Of a stretch of 64,000 nucleotides of DNA, positions 1 to 9,614 are shown piece after piece. The stretch comes from Pseudomonadota bacterium (lineage in GTDB: Bacteria > Pseudomonadota > Gammaproteobacteria > Burkholderiales > Burkholderiaceae_C). Positions within the stretch are counted from its first letter, which is position 1, and every line of letters starts with the position of its first letter. Under the pieces are notes generated by a model that made no database searches, was not told the origin of the DNA, and worked only from the letters and a program-made list of their open reading frames with translations. The stretch covers positions 310,001-374,000 of the forward strand of contig JAIUPH010000018.1 of NCBI GenBank assembly GCA_020161065.1. Reading direction: 5' to 3'. The translations under genes and the position numbers were made by a program.

Positions 1-910
1 GGGCGCGCTGGTCGATGACGCGGTAGACCAGCCAGCGCGCCGCCTCGCAGGCCGCCAGCGCCTGGCCGGCGCGCGCGCGCACCAGCGCATCGTCGAAGCG
101 GCCCTGCGCCTGCAGCCGGCGCACCAGGCCGTCGAGCACGCGGCGCGAGAAGGCATAACGCGCAATGCCTACGCGTTCGTGCGACAGCGCCCAGCCGATG
201 ATCGGCCAGGCCTGGCCCTCGGCGCCGAGGCGGCAGTCGGCAGGCACCTCCGCGTCGTCGAAGAAGACCTCGTGGATGTCGCCCTCGCCCACCAGCGACG
301 GAATCGCACGCACGCGGATGCCCGGCGTGGCCATGTCGACCAGGAAGATGCAGATGCCCTCGCGCCCGCTGCCGCCGGTGCGCGCGAGCAGCAGGCAGTG
401 CTGCGCGAGGCCGGCGTACGAGGTCCAGACCTTGGCGCCGTTGATGCGGTAGCGCTCCCCGACGCGCTCGGCGCGCGTGCGCAGCGACGCCAGGTCCGAG
501 CCGGCCGAGGGCTCAGAGAAGCCCTGGCACCAGATCGCACGGCCGGCGGCCATCGGCGGCAGCAGCCGGCGCTGCTGCTCGGCCGTGCCGAAGCGGATCA
601 GCGTCTGGCCGATGAAGTTGACGTTCATGTACTGCGGCCCGCGCGGCTCGCCGGCGGCCCACAGCTCCTCGCCGATGATGAAGTGGTGCCAGGGCGGGCT
701 GTCGCTGCCGCCGTGCGCCGCCGGCCAGTGCGGCACCAGCAGCCCCGCTTCCGCCAGCCGGGGGCAGAACTGCAGCGAGAACGCGGTCTGCTCGCGGCTG
801 CCGGGGCCATGGCGGCTGATGCGCTCCCAGTCGGCCGGCAGCTCGCGCTTGAGCAAGGCGCGCACGCGCTCGCGCAAGGCCTGCTGCTCGTCGCTCCAGG
901 TGAAGTCCAT
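1..910 (-). CDS. Acyl-CoA dehydrogenase (3' end outside window)
   Basis: The reading frame starts with ATG at 910 and runs off the left edge, so about 303 N-terminal residues are visible. The N-terminal helical domain opens MDFTWSDEQQALRERVRA. It is followed by the family signatures WCQGFSEPSAGSDLASL (flavin and substrate-binding loop) and a beta-domain stretch RINGAKVWTSYAG. Members oxidise acyl-CoA thioesters to enoyl-CoA with FAD and pass electrons to ETF; both ETF subunits are encoded at 19833-21588. It is the third gene of a minus-strand operon after TctC and an SDR, starting two bases beyond the SDR stop. The acyl substrate cannot be told from sequence. Confidence 0.93.
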   Translation of the reverse strand, partial: MDFTWSDEQQALRERVRALLKRELPADWERISRHGPGSREQTAFSLQFCPRLAEAGLLVPHWPAAHGGSDSPPWHHFIIGEELWAAGEPRGPQYMNVNFIGQTLIRFGTAEQQRRLLPPMAAGRAIWCQGFSEPSAGSDLASLRTRAERVGERYRINGAKVWTSYAGLAQHCLLLARTGGSGREGICIFLVDMATPGIRVRAIPSLVGEGDIHEVFFDDAEVPADCRLGAEGQAWPIIGWALSHERVGIARYAFSRRVLDGLVRRLQAQGRFDDALVRARAGQALAACEAARWLVYRVIDQRA

Positions 911-912
911 CG

Positions 913-1710
913 TCAACCCGTCCGCCGCACCTGGTGCAGGTAGCTCAGGTAGCCCAGCGGCACGAAGCTGCCGCCGTTGACGCCGATCACCGCGCCGCTG
1001 GTCCACGAGGCTTCGTCGCCGACGAGGTAGGCGCACAGCGGGCCGATGTCCTCGGGCCGGCCCAGGCGCTGCAGCGGCACGGTGTCGACCTGGCGGCGGA
1101 TGCGGCTTTCGCTGTCCAGCGTCTTGGCCAGCTCTTGCGTCATCACCACGCCCGGCGCGACCGCGTTGACGCGGATGCCGCGGTGCCCCCACTCGGCGGC
1201 CATCGTGCGCGTGAGGTTCTCCAGCGCCGCCTTGGCCGCGCCATAGTGGCCGGTGCCGGGGTTGGGGTGCGAGGCGCTGCGCGAGGTGATGTTGACGATG
1301 GCGCCGCCGCGCGTCATCGCGCGCGCCGCGGCCTGGGCGGCGAAGAACGCGGCCTTCAGGTTGAGGTCGAGCACGCGCTCCCATTGCGCCTCGCCGATGC
1401 CGTCCAGCGGGCCGACGTCGGCCGGGCTCGCGCTGCCGGCGTTGTTGACCCAGCCGTCGACGTAGCCGAAGCGCTGCAGCGCCGCGGCCAGCAGCGCCTG
1501 GCGGTCATCGGCGCGGGTGATGTCGCCAGGCACCGCCAGCGCCTGCGCGCCCAACGATCGAAGTGCGTCGGCCGCGGTCGCCAGCGCCGCGGCGTCGCGG
1601 CCGCCGATCACGACGTTGGCGCCGCATCGCGCCATCGCCTCGGCGATGCCGCGGCCGATGCCCTTGCCGCCGCCGGTGACGACGACGGTCTTGCCCTGCA
1701 GCGAGAACAC
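913..1710 (-). CDS. SDR-family NAD(P)-dependent dehydrogenase
   Basis: This 265-residue classical short-chain dehydrogenase/reductase has the cofactor motif TGGGKGIG near residue 12, the NNAG motif, the catalytic Ser in NITSRSAS, and YGAAK giving the Tyr and Lys of the active site. I chose the GTG at 1710 (VFSLQGKTVVVTGG), five bases after the TctC stop, because the frame stays open far upstream without SDR homology. It probably acts as a hydroxyacyl-CoA or alcohol dehydrogenase beside the acyl-CoA dehydrogenase that follows it. The exact substrate is unknown. Confidence 0.92.
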   Translation of the reverse strand: MFSLQGKTVVVTGGGKGIGRGIAEAMARCGANVVIGGRDAAALATAADALRSLGAQALAVPGDITRADDRQALLAAALQRFGYVDGWVNNAGSASPADVGPLDGIGEAQWERVLDLNLKAAFFAAQAAARAMTRGGAIVNITSRSASHPNPGTGHYGAAKAALENLTRTMAAEWGHRGIRVNAVAPGVVMTQELAKTLDSESRIRRQVDTVPLQRLGRPEDIGPLCAYLVGDEASWTSGAVIGVNGGSFVPLGYLSYLHQVRRTG

Positions 1711-1715
1711 GGCGC

Positions 1716-2714
1716 CTATTCGGGCTTGTAGCCGATCTGCCTGGCGGCCTGCGCCCACATCGCCTGCTCGCCGGCAACCTGGCGCGCGTGCACGCCGGCC
1801 TCGCCGCCGACCGGGATCACGCCGGCCTGCGCCAGGCGCTGGCGGATGTCGGCGTCCTTCAGCACCTCGTTGAACGCAGCGTTGAGCTTGTGCACCACCG
1901 GCTCCGGCGTCGCCGCCGGCACCCAGATGCCGTACGAGAACGCGAACACGAGGTCGCTCACGCCCACCTCGGCCAGCGTCGGCACCTCGGGCAGCGAGGG
2001 CGAGCGCTCCTGGCCGCCGTGCGCCAGCGCCTTGATGCGGCCGTCCTTGATCATGCCGAGGTAGAAGAAGGGCACGTCGATGCCCATCTGGATCTCGCCG
2101 GCGATCAGCGCCGTCGAGACCTGGGTCGAGCCCTTGTACGGGATCGCCGTGGCCTCGAAGCCGGCGCGCGACTTCAGCATCTCGGCCGACAGCAGGATGC
2201 TGCCCGCGGTGTGCGAGTAGTTCAGCTTGCCGGCGTTGCGCCGCGCGTACTGCACGAACTCGGCGAAGCTGTTGACCGGCAGCGTGCCCGGCACCATCAG
2301 CGTCATGCCGCCGCGCGCGATGCAGACCACCGAGCGCAGCGACTTCTGGATGTCGAACTTCAGGTCCTTGATCAGCACCGGCGTCAGGCTGCCACCGCCC
2401 AGCCACAGCATCGTGTAGCCGTCGGCCGGCGACTGCGCGACGTAGTCCGAGCCGATCACCGCCGCGCCGCCGGGCTTGTTCTCGACGATCACCTGCTGCC
2501 TGAGCTGCGCGCCCAGCTTCTCGGCGAAGGCGCGCGCCATCACGTCGGAGCCGCCGGCGGCAAAGGGCACGACCAGCTTCAGCGGCCGGCTGGGATAGTC
2601 GGCCTGCGCCGCGGCCGGCGGCGCGGCCAGCGCCGCCGCCAGCAGCACGCCGCCGCAGCGGCCCAGCCAGCGGCGGCGGGGGTTCGTTGAACGGGGTTCG
2701 CGGGTTGTCTCCAT
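1716..2714 (-). CDS. TctC/Bug-family tripartite tricarboxylate solute-binding protein
   Basis: This 332-residue periplasmic binding protein has an arginine-rich N-terminus and a hydrophobic signal peptide ending around PPAAAQA. Family signatures follow: YPSRPLKLVVPFAAGG, VIVENKPGG and PSLPEVPTLAEVG. The ATG at 2714 is preferred because it gives a compact signal peptide; another in-frame ATG lies at 2753. Bug proteins bind carboxylates and are typically numerous in Burkholderiales, most without linked TctAB membrane partners, as here. It heads the operon with the SDR and acyl-CoA dehydrogenase, suggesting capture of the acid those enzymes degrade. IclR control from the divergent gene is likely. 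Confidence 0.9.
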   Translation of the reverse strand: METTREPRSTNPRRRWLGRCGGVLLAAALAAPPAAAQADYPSRPLKLVVPFAAGGSDVMARAFAEKLGAQLRQQVIVENKPGGAAVIGSDYVAQSPADGYTMLWLGGGSLTPVLIKDLKFDIQKSLRSVVCIARGGMTLMVPGTLPVNSFAEFVQYARRNAGKLNYSHTAGSILLSAEMLKSRAGFEATAIPYKGSTQVSTALIAGEIQMGIDVPFFYLGMIKDGRIKALAHGGQERSPSLPEVPTLAEVGVSDLVFAFSYGIWVPAATPEPVVHKLNAAFNEVLKDADIRQRLAQAGVIPVGGEAGVHARQVAGEQAMWAQAARQIGYKPE

Positions 2715-2837
2715 GGCGCGGATGCTCCGGAAGCGGCCACGATGTGGACGCATGGCGGCACTCTAGGTTTTCGCCGCCGGCTCCGGCACTGCCCACGGGC
2801 CCGAAGCAGGGAAAACAGGCCCGACCCGTTTCAACAG

Positions 2838-3626
2838 ATGGACGCGATGACTCAGGACCAACCCCAGGCCGCGGCCGGCACGCAGGCCGTCCGCCGCGCC
2901 GCGGCGATGCTGCGCGCCATCGCCAAGGCCGGCGCGCTGGGCGACACGCTGGCCGGCATCGCACGCAGCACCGCGCTGCCGCGGCCGACCGTGCACCGCA
3001 TGCTCAAGTGCCTGCAGGACGAAGGCCTGGTCGAGCGGCTGCCCGGCGACAAGTGCTACCGCATGGGCCCGCTGGTCCACGAGCTGGGGCTGACGCCGGC
3101 GTCCAGCGCGATGGACGTGGCGCGCTGGCGTCCGGTGGTGGAGGCGGTGGCGCGCCGCACCGGCGTCACCGCCTACCTGATGCGGCGCAGCGGGGTCGAG
3201 GCGGTGTGCCTGGTCAAGGCCGACGGCCGCGCGGTGATCCGTTTCGTGCCGGTGGAAGTCGGCCAGCGGCGCCTGCTGGGCGTGGGCGCGGGCGCGACGG
3301 CGCTGCTCTCGGCGCTGGACGCGGGTCCGCGCGAGGACGTCATCCGCGCGGTCGTGCCCGGCCTGCAACGCCATCCGCGCCTGGACGCGGAGAGCCTGCG
3401 CGCCGCCGTGAAGCTGGTGCAGCGCACCGGCGTCGCCATCAGCCAGGGCACGGTGGTCGAGGACGGCTTCGGCATGGGCGTCGTGATTCCCGCGGCTGCC
3501 GGCACGCCGCGCCTGGCCTTGAGCATCGCCGCGCACGCGAGCACGGTGACCGAGTCGCGCATCGCGGCGTGGAAGCGCATGCTGTTCGACGCCGTGGCCG
3601 AAGGCGGCGACCAGCCGTCTGAATGA
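2838..3626 (+). CDS. IclR-family transcriptional regulator
   Basis: This 262-residue protein has an N-terminal winged helix (residues about 14-75, with IARSTALPRPTVHRML as the recognition helix region) and a C-terminal IclR effector domain ending in AAWKRMLFDAVAEG. The start at 2838 (MDAMTQ) is favoured over upstream in-frame codons because the homology begins just after it; 2847 is equally possible. It is divergent from the TctC-SDR-acyl-CoA dehydrogenase operon with a 123-base shared promoter region, so it probably controls that operon in response to its substrate. Confidence 0.92.
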   Translation: MDAMTQDQPQAAAGTQAVRRAAAMLRAIAKAGALGDTLAGIARSTALPRPTVHRMLKCLQDEGLVERLPGDKCYRMGPLVHELGLTPASSAMDVARWRPVVEAVARRTGVTAYLMRRSGVEAVCLVKADGRAVIRFVPVEVGQRRLLGVGAGATALLSALDAGPREDVIRAVVPGLQRHPRLDAESLRAAVKLVQRTGVAISQGTVVEDGFGMGVVIPAAAGTPRLALSIAAHASTVTESRIAAWKRMLFDAVAEGGDQPSE

Positions 3627-3630
3627 GGCG

Positions 3631-5079
3631 TTAGCCGTCGCGCCGCAGCAGCGCCATCAGCGCGCGGGTGGACGGCGGCTGCGGGCCCAGCACGGCGTCC
3701 AGCACGCGCTGCGCCGCGGCGGCGTCGAGGTGCAGCGTCGCGTTGGCCAGGAACTTGGCCTCGATGTCGGCCGCGTCCAGCGCGCGCGCGCCGGCGCCCT
3801 TGTTCACCGCCACGTGGCGGTGCAGGCGCCGGCCGTCGCGCAGCAGTAGCGTCACGCCGCCGGAGAAGTACTCGGGGAAGCGCGTCTCGGGGTCGGCGCG
3901 GCAGTCCACGCGCAGCGCGAGCGCGCGCGTCGCCGGGTCGGCCAGCGCCGCGGGCGTGAGCTCGGGCAGGCCGAAGCCGCCGCGCAGCAGCATCGCGGCC
4001 ACGCAGTGGTGGGCGCTGAACTTGGCCTCGTAGTCGGTGGCGGCGCGCCGCTTGACGTCGGCCGGCTCGGCGACGATGGGCAGCGTGTCGGGCGCCAGCC
4101 AGGCGGTGACCTGCTCCACCTCGGCGGGGTCGAAGCGGCCGCCGTGCGCTTGGTGCAGCTCGAGCGCCGCGTCCAGGCAGCCGTGGATGAAGTGGCACAC
4201 CGGGTAGGGCTTGATCGCGGTGTCCGGCAGGTGCCAGCGCTCGCCCAGGCCATCGGTCAGCGCCGCCAGCGAAGCCGTCTCACCGTGCAGGTGCGACTCG
4301 AAGAGTCCGAAGCGCCCCTCGTACGGCCGCGTCGGCGCCTTGAAGCCGGCCTGCGCCAGGTGGGCCGCCGTGATGCCGGCCAGCGCGCCCCAGCCCGGGT
4401 GCAGCCGCTTGGACCAGGCGCCTTCCTCCAGGAACACCTGCACGCCGGCAGCGGTGCTGGCCGCGATGCCTTGCGCCGCGGTCAGCCCGGCGGCGTCCAG
4501 CCCCAGCAACCGCCCGGCGGCGAGCGCGGCGCCGAAGTGCGAGACCACGCCGGTGGCGTGGAAGCCGGCGTGGTGGAAGCCGCCGTCGACCGCCAGCCCG
4601 ATGCGGATGGCCGCCTCCACGCCCACCGCATAGGCGGCCAGCACCTCGGTCCACGGCCGGTCCAGCGCCTCGCCCAGCGCCAGCGCCGCCGGCAGTCCCA
4701 CCACGCTGGGGTGGACGATGCTGCCCTGGTGCGTGTCGTCGTAGTCCAGGCCGTGCATCAGCAGGCCGTTGGCGCAGGCGGCATCGCGCGGCGCCAGGCG
4801 GCGCGCGATGCCGATCACGCTGGCCTCGCCGGCACCGGCCGCGGCCGCGATGCCGGCCAGCGCCGGCGCCGCGAAGTCCTGCGTGTGCGAGGCGAGCGCA
4901 AGGCCCAGCGCGTCCAGCGCGTGCAGGCGCGCGCGCTGCTGCACGCGCTGCGGCAGCGCGGCCCAGGAGATGCCGACGGCGAAGGCAGCGAGTTGCTGCG
5001 CGGCCGAAGCGCCGAGTTGCAGCGCGGCCGAGGCCGGGGCTGGGGCCGAAGCAGCGGTTGTGGAATCAAGCTGTGTCAT
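3631..5079 (-). CDS. MmgE/PrpD family protein
   Basis: This 482-residue protein matches the MmgE/PrpD family along its length. Signs are the helical N-terminal domain with HALDALGLAL, the conserved LMHGLDYDDTHQGSIVHPS block, GVQVFLEEGAWSKRLHPGWG, and the C-terminal KYPVCHFIHG-type stretch (here KPYPVCHFIHG). Known members are 2-methylcitrate or cis-aconitate-type dehydratases and decarboxylases, but most are uncharacterised. An Ala/Pro-rich N-terminal tail precedes the fold. It diverges from the epimerase operon, which encodes a methylisocitrate-lyase-like enzyme, so a branched tricarboxylate intermediate is plausible. The gene ends four bases from the convergent IclR gene. Confidence 0.9.
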   Translation of the reverse strand: MTQLDSTTAASAPAPASAALQLGASAAQQLAAFAVGISWAALPQRVQQRARLHALDALGLALASHTQDFAAPALAGIAAAAGAGEASVIGIARRLAPRDAACANGLLMHGLDYDDTHQGSIVHPSVVGLPAALALGEALDRPWTEVLAAYAVGVEAAIRIGLAVDGGFHHAGFHATGVVSHFGAALAAGRLLGLDAAGLTAAQGIAASTAAGVQVFLEEGAWSKRLHPGWGALAGITAAHLAQAGFKAPTRPYEGRFGLFESHLHGETASLAALTDGLGERWHLPDTAIKPYPVCHFIHGCLDAALELHQAHGGRFDPAEVEQVTAWLAPDTLPIVAEPADVKRRAATDYEAKFSAHHCVAAMLLRGGFGLPELTPAALADPATRALALRVDCRADPETRFPEYFSGGVTLLLRDGRRLHRHVAVNKGAGARALDAADIEAKFLANATLHLDAAAAQRVLDAVLGPQPPSTRALMALLRRDG

Positions 5080-5127
5080 GGGGTCGATCCGGGTTGACCG
5101 GCGAGTTTGTACTCTTTAGTATCCCAG

Positions 5128-5135
5128 TGTATACA
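5128..5135. promoter_or_regulatory. Palindromic candidate operator TGTATACA
   Basis: A perfect 8-bp palindrome lies in the only AT-rich patch (5105-5145) of the region between the MmgE/PrpD gene and the epimerase operon. ACTC (5111-5114) and GAGT (5138-5141) also form an outer inverted pair around it. Sites of the type TGTATACA are known operators for GntR/FCD regulators, and a GntR gene lies at 16268. The link is inference. Confidence 0.35.
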
Positions 5136-5210
5136 TTGAGTGATTCCATCGCAACCGCCCACCACCGCCCCGAGGCCGCCCGCTCCGGGGGCCCGAACCA
5201 GGAGACTTTC

Positions 5211-6200
5211 GTGACCCAGGGGATCTACGTCATCACCGGCGGCGCCAGCCTGATCGGCTCGCACATCGCCGACCAGTTGCTCGCCGCCGGCGCGCGCGAA
5301 GTGCGCCTGCTGGACAACTACGCACTCGGCACGCCGGCCGCCGTGGCCCACCTGGAGGGCGATGCGCGCGTCAAGCGCCTGCGCGGCGACGTGCTGCGCC
5401 TGCCCGACCTGCTGGAGGCGACGCGGGATGCCGACGGCGTGTTCGCGCTCGCCGGCTACCTGACGCTGCCGATGGCGCAGGACCCGCTGGCCGGCGTCTC
5501 GGTCAATACGCTGGGCATGGTCAACACGCTGGAGGCCTGCCGCTTCAACGGCGTGCGGCGCGTCGTGTTCTCGTCGTCGGTGGCGGTGTACGGCAACGCG
5601 GCCACGCACCCGATCACCGAAGACACGGCCTACGTCAGCGCCGGGCTGCAGGCGCCGTCGCTGCTGTACGGCGCCAGCAAGCTGATGGGCGAGGCGCTGT
5701 GCGCGCGCTACGCCAAGGCCTACGGGTTGCAGTTCAATGCGCTGCGCTTCGCCTCGGTGTACGGCGAGCGCCAGCATGCGCGCGCCGTCAACGCCGTCTT
5801 CGTCGCCCAGGTCTGCGACCAGGTGCGGCGCGGTCAGGCGCCGGTGATCGAAGGCGACGGCCGCGAGGTGCACGACTACGTGTACGTGACCGACGTCGCC
5901 CGCGCCTGCGTGCTGGCGATGACCGGCGACGCCCACGGCCACGCGCTGACCATCGCCACCGGCGAGGACACCACGCACACCCGCGTGGCCGAGACCGCGC
6001 TCAAGCTCTGCGGCCGCAGCGACCTCGCCGTCGACTACCGCGAGGACAAGCGCGCCGTGCGCTCGGCCGCCGGCACGCGGCTGCAGTTCAGCCGCGAGAA
6101 GGCCGCCCGCACGATCGGCTGGGAGCCGCGCATCGGCATCGAGGACGGCATGCGCCGGCTGATCGACTGGCAGAGCGCGCAAGAGAAGGCGCAGGGATGA
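5211..6200 (+). CDS. NAD-dependent epimerase/dehydratase (extended SDR)
   Basis: This 329-residue extended SDR has an N-terminal Rossmann motif [13 protein letters not shown], the catalytic Ser122-Ser123 in [11 protein letters not shown], and Tyr153 and Lys157 in [14 protein letters not shown] chose the GTG at 5211 because AGGAG lies at 5200-5204 and the homology begins immediately. The glycine motif reads GGASLIG rather than the common GGxGFIG. Members act on nucleotide sugars or other hydroxy compounds. Its translational coupling to an aldehyde dehydrogenase (ATGA overlap) and position in a catabolic operon argue for a small-molecule dehydrogenase or epimerase rather than cell-wall sugar synthesis. 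Confidence 0.88.
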   Translation: MTQGIYVITGGASLIGSHIADQLLAAGAREVRLLDNYALGTPAAVAHLEGDARVKRLRGDVLRLPDLLEATRDADGVFALAGYLTLPMAQDPLAGVSVNTLGMVNTLEACRFNGVRRVVFSSSVAVYGNAATHPITEDTAYVSAGLQAPSLLYGASKLMGEALCARYAKAYGLQFNALRFASVYGERQHARAVNAVFVAQVCDQVRRGQAPVIEGDGREVHDYVYVTDVARACVLAMTGDAHGHALTIATGEDTTHTRVAETALKLCGRSDLAVDYREDKRAVRSAAGTRLQFSREKAARTIGWEPRIGIEDGMRRLIDWQSAQEKAQG

Positions 6201-7681
6201 GCACCGCGCTGCCCCACCACCGCCTGTTCATCGGCGGCGAATGGCCCGAAGGCGCGGCGGGCCGCCGCTTCGACGCCGTGAACCCCTACACCGGCCGCGC
6301 CTGGGCCACCGTCGCGCAGGCCGAGCCGGGCGACGTGCAGCGCGCCATCGCCGCCGCGCAGCAGGCCTTCGACCAGGTCTGGAGCCGCACCAGCGGCTAC
6401 GAGCGTTCGCGCCTGATGCTCAAGCTGGCCGACCTGCTGCAGGCCGACGCCGAGCGCATGGGCCGGCTGGAGAGCACCGACAACGGCAAGATCATCCGCG
6501 AGACGCAGCCGCAGATGGTGTTCGCAGCGCGCCAGTACCGCTTCTTCGCCGGCTACGCCGACAAGCTGTGGGGCCTGCAGATCCCGCTCGACCAGCGCGA
6601 CGTGTTCGACTACACCACGCGCGTGCCGCTGGGCGTGGTCGGCCTGGTCACGGCCTGGAACTCGCCGATGGGCCTGCTGGCCAACAAGCTGGCGCCGGCG
6701 CTGGCGGCCGGCAACTGCGTGGTGATCAAGCCGTCGGAGCACGCCTCGGTGACGACGCTGGAGTTCTGCCGGCTGGTCGAGGCCGCGGGCTTCCCGCCCG
6801 GCGTCGTCAACGTCGTCTGCGGCGCCGCCGAGGTCGGCCGCGCGCTGGTGGATGGCGGCATCGCCCGCATCAGCTTCACCGGCAGCCCCGCCGTCGGCCG
6901 CGAGATCGCCGCCGCCGCCGGACGGCGGCTGATCCCGGTCACGTTGGAACTGGGCGGCAAGTCGCCCAACATCGTGTTCGACGACGCCGACCTCGAGCGC
7001 GCCACCGTCGGCGCGCTGGCCGGCATCTTCGGCGCCAGCGGCCAGACCTGCGTGGCCGGCTCGCGGCTGCTGGTGCAGCGCAGCGTGCACGACCGCGTGC
7101 TGCAGGCGCTGGCCGAGCGCGCCCGCGCGGTGCGCCTGGGCGACCCGCTGGACCCGGCCACCGACATGGGCACCGCGGCCAACGAGCCGCAGTTCCGCCG
7201 CATCCTCGGCTGCATCGAGCGCGCCCGCGCCGAGGGCGCGCGCGCGGTGGCCGGCGGCGGCGCGGCGCGCGGGCCGGGGCTGGAGAACGGCTTCTTCGTC
7301 GAGCCGACGGTGTTCGCCGACGTGCGCAACGAGATGGAGATCGCGCAGGAAGAGGTCTTCGGCCCGGTGCTGGCGGTGATCCCCTTCGACGACGAGGACG
7401 AGGCGGTGCGCATCGCCAACGCCAGCCGCTACGGCCTGGCCGCCGGCGTCTGGACGCAGAGCCTGCCGCGCGCGCTGCGCATGACACGCGCGCTGCAGGC
7501 CGGCCAGGTCTGGGTCAACACCTACCGCGCGCTGGCGGCGCAGACGCCGTTCGGCGGCTTCAAGGAAAGCGGCTTCGGCCGCGAGAAGGGCGAGCAGGCG
7601 CTCGACGAGTACCTGCAGACCAAGAACGTGATGATCGACTTCTCCAACGACCGGCGCGACCCCTTCGCGATGCGGACCTGA
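6197..7681 (+). CDS. Aldehyde dehydrogenase family protein
   Basis: This 494-residue NAD(P)-dependent aldehyde dehydrogenase oxidises an aldehyde to a carboxylate. Visible active-site residues are Asn155 in VTAWNSP, Glu251 in [10 protein letters not shown] and the nucleophile Cys285 in [12 protein letters not shown]. The C-terminal [13 protein letters not shown] motif is intact and the length is normal for the family. The ATG at 6197 overlaps the epimerase stop. It acts between the epimerase and the isocitrate-lyase-superfamily enzyme in the same operon. The aldehyde is unknown. Confidence 0.95.
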   Translation: MSTALPHHRLFIGGEWPEGAAGRRFDAVNPYTGRAWATVAQAEPGDVQRAIAAAQQAFDQVWSRTSGYERSRLMLKLADLLQADAERMGRLESTDNGKIIRETQPQMVFAARQYRFFAGYADKLWGLQIPLDQRDVFDYTTRVPLGVVGLVTAWNSPMGLLANKLAPALAAGNCVVIKPSEHASVTTLEFCRLVEAAGFPPGVVNVVCGAAEVGRALVDGGIARISFTGSPAVGREIAAAAGRRLIPVTLELGGKSPNIVFDDADLERATVGALAGIFGASGQTCVAGSRLLVQRSVHDRVLQALAERARAVRLGDPLDPATDMGTAANEPQFRRILGCIERARAEGARAVAGGGAARGPGLENGFFVEPTVFADVRNEMEIAQEEVFGPVLAVIPFDDEDEAVRIANASRYGLAAGVWTQSLPRALRMTRALQAGQVWVNTYRALAAQTPFGGFKESGFGREKGEQALDEYLQTKNVMIDFSNDRRDPFAMRT

Positions 7682-7692
7682 GGCCGGCGGCG

Positions 7693-8595
7693 ATGGACAA
7701 CGCGTTGCCCTCTTCGCCCGGCGCCCGGCTGCGCGCCGCCGTCGCCGCCGAGCGCCCGCTGCAGGTGCCCGGCGTCTCCAGCGCCTACCACGCGCTGCTG
7801 GCCGCTCGCGCCGGCTTCGGCGCGGCCTACCTGTCCGGCGGCGGCGTCGCGGCCAGTTCGCTCGGCCTGCCCGACCTCGGCATCTCGACGCTGGAGGACG
7901 TGCTGGTCGACGTGCGCCGCATCACTGCCGTCAACGCGCTGCCGCTGCTGGTCGACGCCGACACCGGCTTCGGCCCTTCGGCCTTTAACGTCGCGCGCAC
8001 GCAGCGCTCGCTGGAGCGCGCCGGCGCCGCCGGGCTGCACCTGGAGGACCAGGTCGGCGCCAAGCGCTGCGGCCACCGCCCGGGCAAGGAGCTGGTGAAC
8101 GCCGCCGAGATGGTCGACCGCATCAAGGCCGCGGTCGACGCGCGCGGTGACGCGCAGTTCGTCGTGATGGCGCGCACCGACGCCATCGCCGGCGAGGGCA
8201 TGGACGCGGCGCTCGAGCGCGCGCTGGCCTACGTCGAGGCCGGCGCCGACATGCTGTTCCCCGAAGCCGTCACCACGCTGGCCGATTACGGCCGCTTCTG
8301 CGCCGCCGTGCCGGTGCCGGTGCTGGCCAACCTGACCGAGTTCGGCCGCACGCCGCTGTTCACGTTGGACGAGCTGCGCGGCGCCGGCGTCGCGCTGGCG
8401 CTGTACCCGCTGTCGGCCTTCCGCGCCGCCAGCCGCGCCGCCGAGGCCGTCTACGACGGCCTGCGCCGCGACGGCACGCAGCAGGCCGCGCTGCCGGCGA
8501 TGCAGACGCGCGCCGAGCTCTACGAGCGGCTGGGCTACCACGCCTACGAGCAGCGGCTGGACGCCTTGTTCGCCGCCGGCCGCCCGCTTGCATAA
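7693..8595 (+). CDS. Isocitrate lyase/PEP mutase family, methylisocitrate-lyase-like
   Basis: This 300-residue (beta/alpha)8 lyase has the metal-binding segment [11 protein letters not shown] (Asp88, Asp90), the HLEDQ motif, and the catalytic loop KRCGHRPGK with Cys126. That pattern matches methylisocitrate lyase (PrpB), which cleaves 2-methylisocitrate to pyruvate and succinate. No prpC or prpD gene neighbours it, although an MmgE/PrpD protein is encoded at 3631-5079 and PrpF at 18637. It may therefore act on another branched malate or isocitrate analogue, such as dimethylmalate. Confidence 0.88.
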   Translation: MDNALPSSPGARLRAAVAAERPLQVPGVSSAYHALLAARAGFGAAYLSGGGVAASSLGLPDLGISTLEDVLVDVRRITAVNALPLLVDADTGFGPSAFNVARTQRSLERAGAAGLHLEDQVGAKRCGHRPGKELVNAAEMVDRIKAAVDARGDAQFVVMARTDAIAGEGMDAALERALAYVEAGADMLFPEAVTTLADYGRFCAAVPVPVLANLTEFGRTPLFTLDELRGAGVALALYPLSAFRAASRAAEAVYDGLRRDGTQQAALPAMQTRAELYERLGYHAYEQRLDALFAAGRPLA

Positions 8596-8617
8596 CTCGA
8601 CATCTGGAGCCACCCTG

Positions 8618-9601
8618 ATGACTTTCCCCTTCGATGCCCGCCGCCGCCTGGCGCTGGGCCTGGCCGCCGGCGCGCTGCTGCCGGCGGCGCCGGCGCGCGC
8701 CGCCGCCTACCCCAGCGCGCCGGTGCGCGTGGTCGTGCCCTTCCCGCCCGGCGGCACGGTGGACACGCTGACGCGGCTGATCACGCAGCCGCTGGGCGCG
8801 CAGCTCGGCCAGCAGATCCTCGTCGACAACCGCGGCGGCGCCAACGGCACGCTGGGCAGCAAGTACGTCGCGCAAGCGCAGCCCAACGGCCACACGCTGC
8901 TGCTGACGGCGTCCAACCAGATCATCAACCCGCTGATCCTGCGCACCGTGCCCTACGACGCGATGGCCGATTTCAGCGCCATCTGCTACATCGGCTATGT
9001 GCCGCAGCTCGTCGTCGTCGGCCAGGGCTTCCCGGCCAACACCTTCGCCGAGTTCCTGGCGCAGGTGCGCGCGCGCCCGGGCGCCTTGAGCTGGGCCACC
9101 TCGGGCATCGGCACCGCCGGCCACCTGGCCGAGGAGCTGATCAACCAGCGCGCACAGCTCAAGATGCCGGTCATCCCCTACCGCGGCGGCGGCCCGGCGC
9201 TGACCGACGTCATGGCCGGCCACGTCGCGGCGCAGGTGGAGCCCATCCCCTCGGCGCTGCCGCACGTCAAGTCGGGGCGGCTGAAGGTGCTGGCCGTCAC
9301 CAGCCCCAAGCGGGCGCTGGCGCTCCCCGAGGTGCCCACCGTCGCCGAGAGCGGGCTGCCCGACTTCGACCTGCCCTCGTGGTACGGCCTGTGGGGCCCG
9401 GCCGGGCTGCCGGCCGAGATCGCGCAGCGCCTGCACGCCGAGATGCGCACCGCGATGCAGACGCCCGAGGTCCGGTCGCGGCTGGACGCGATGTCGTTCG
9501 AGAGCGTGATCGGCGCGCCCGACGAGCTGCTGGCGCTGATGAAGCGCGAGACGGCCAAATACCGCGCGGTGGTAAAGGACGCCAGCATCGTCGCCGATTG
9601 A
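8618..9601 (+). CDS. TctC/Bug-family solute-binding protein
   Basis: This 327-residue exported protein has a signal peptide (residues 1-28, RRRLALGLAAGALLPAAPARA). The Bug fold signatures YPSAPVRVVVPFPPGG, ILVDNRGGANG and ALPEVPTVAESG follow. The ATG at 8618 has GGAG at 8606-8609; an upstream in-frame ATG at 8588 overlaps the lyase gene and adds no signal-like sequence. It is the fourth gene of the epimerase operon and is followed within 14 bases by a LysR regulator, suggesting that it captures the operon's carboxylate substrate in the periplasm. Confidence 0.9.
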   Translation: MTFPFDARRRLALGLAAGALLPAAPARAAAYPSAPVRVVVPFPPGGTVDTLTRLITQPLGAQLGQQILVDNRGGANGTLGSKYVAQAQPNGHTLLLTASNQIINPLILRTVPYDAMADFSAICYIGYVPQLVVVGQGFPANTFAEFLAQVRARPGALSWATSGIGTAGHLAEELINQRAQLKMPVIPYRGGGPALTDVMAGHVAAQVEPIPSALPHVKSGRLKVLAVTSPKRALALPEVPTVAESGLPDFDLPSWYGLWGPAGLPAEIAQRLHAEMRTAMQTPEVRSRLDAMSFESVIGAPDELLALMKRETAKYRAVVKDASIVAD

Positions 9602-9614
9602 GGCTGGGCGTCCG

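Noticed and set aside
2813-2831. AAAC-N11-GTTT as an IclR operator upstream of the IclR gene
   Set aside because: Four-base arms are too short to distinguish from chance, and no second copy is visible in the divergent region.
913-2964. A single 683-codon minus-strand frame covering the SDR and the TctC region
   Set aside because: Only the part from the GTG at 1710 has SDR homology; the rest is the out-of-frame complement of the TctC gene, which is clearly coding in another frame.
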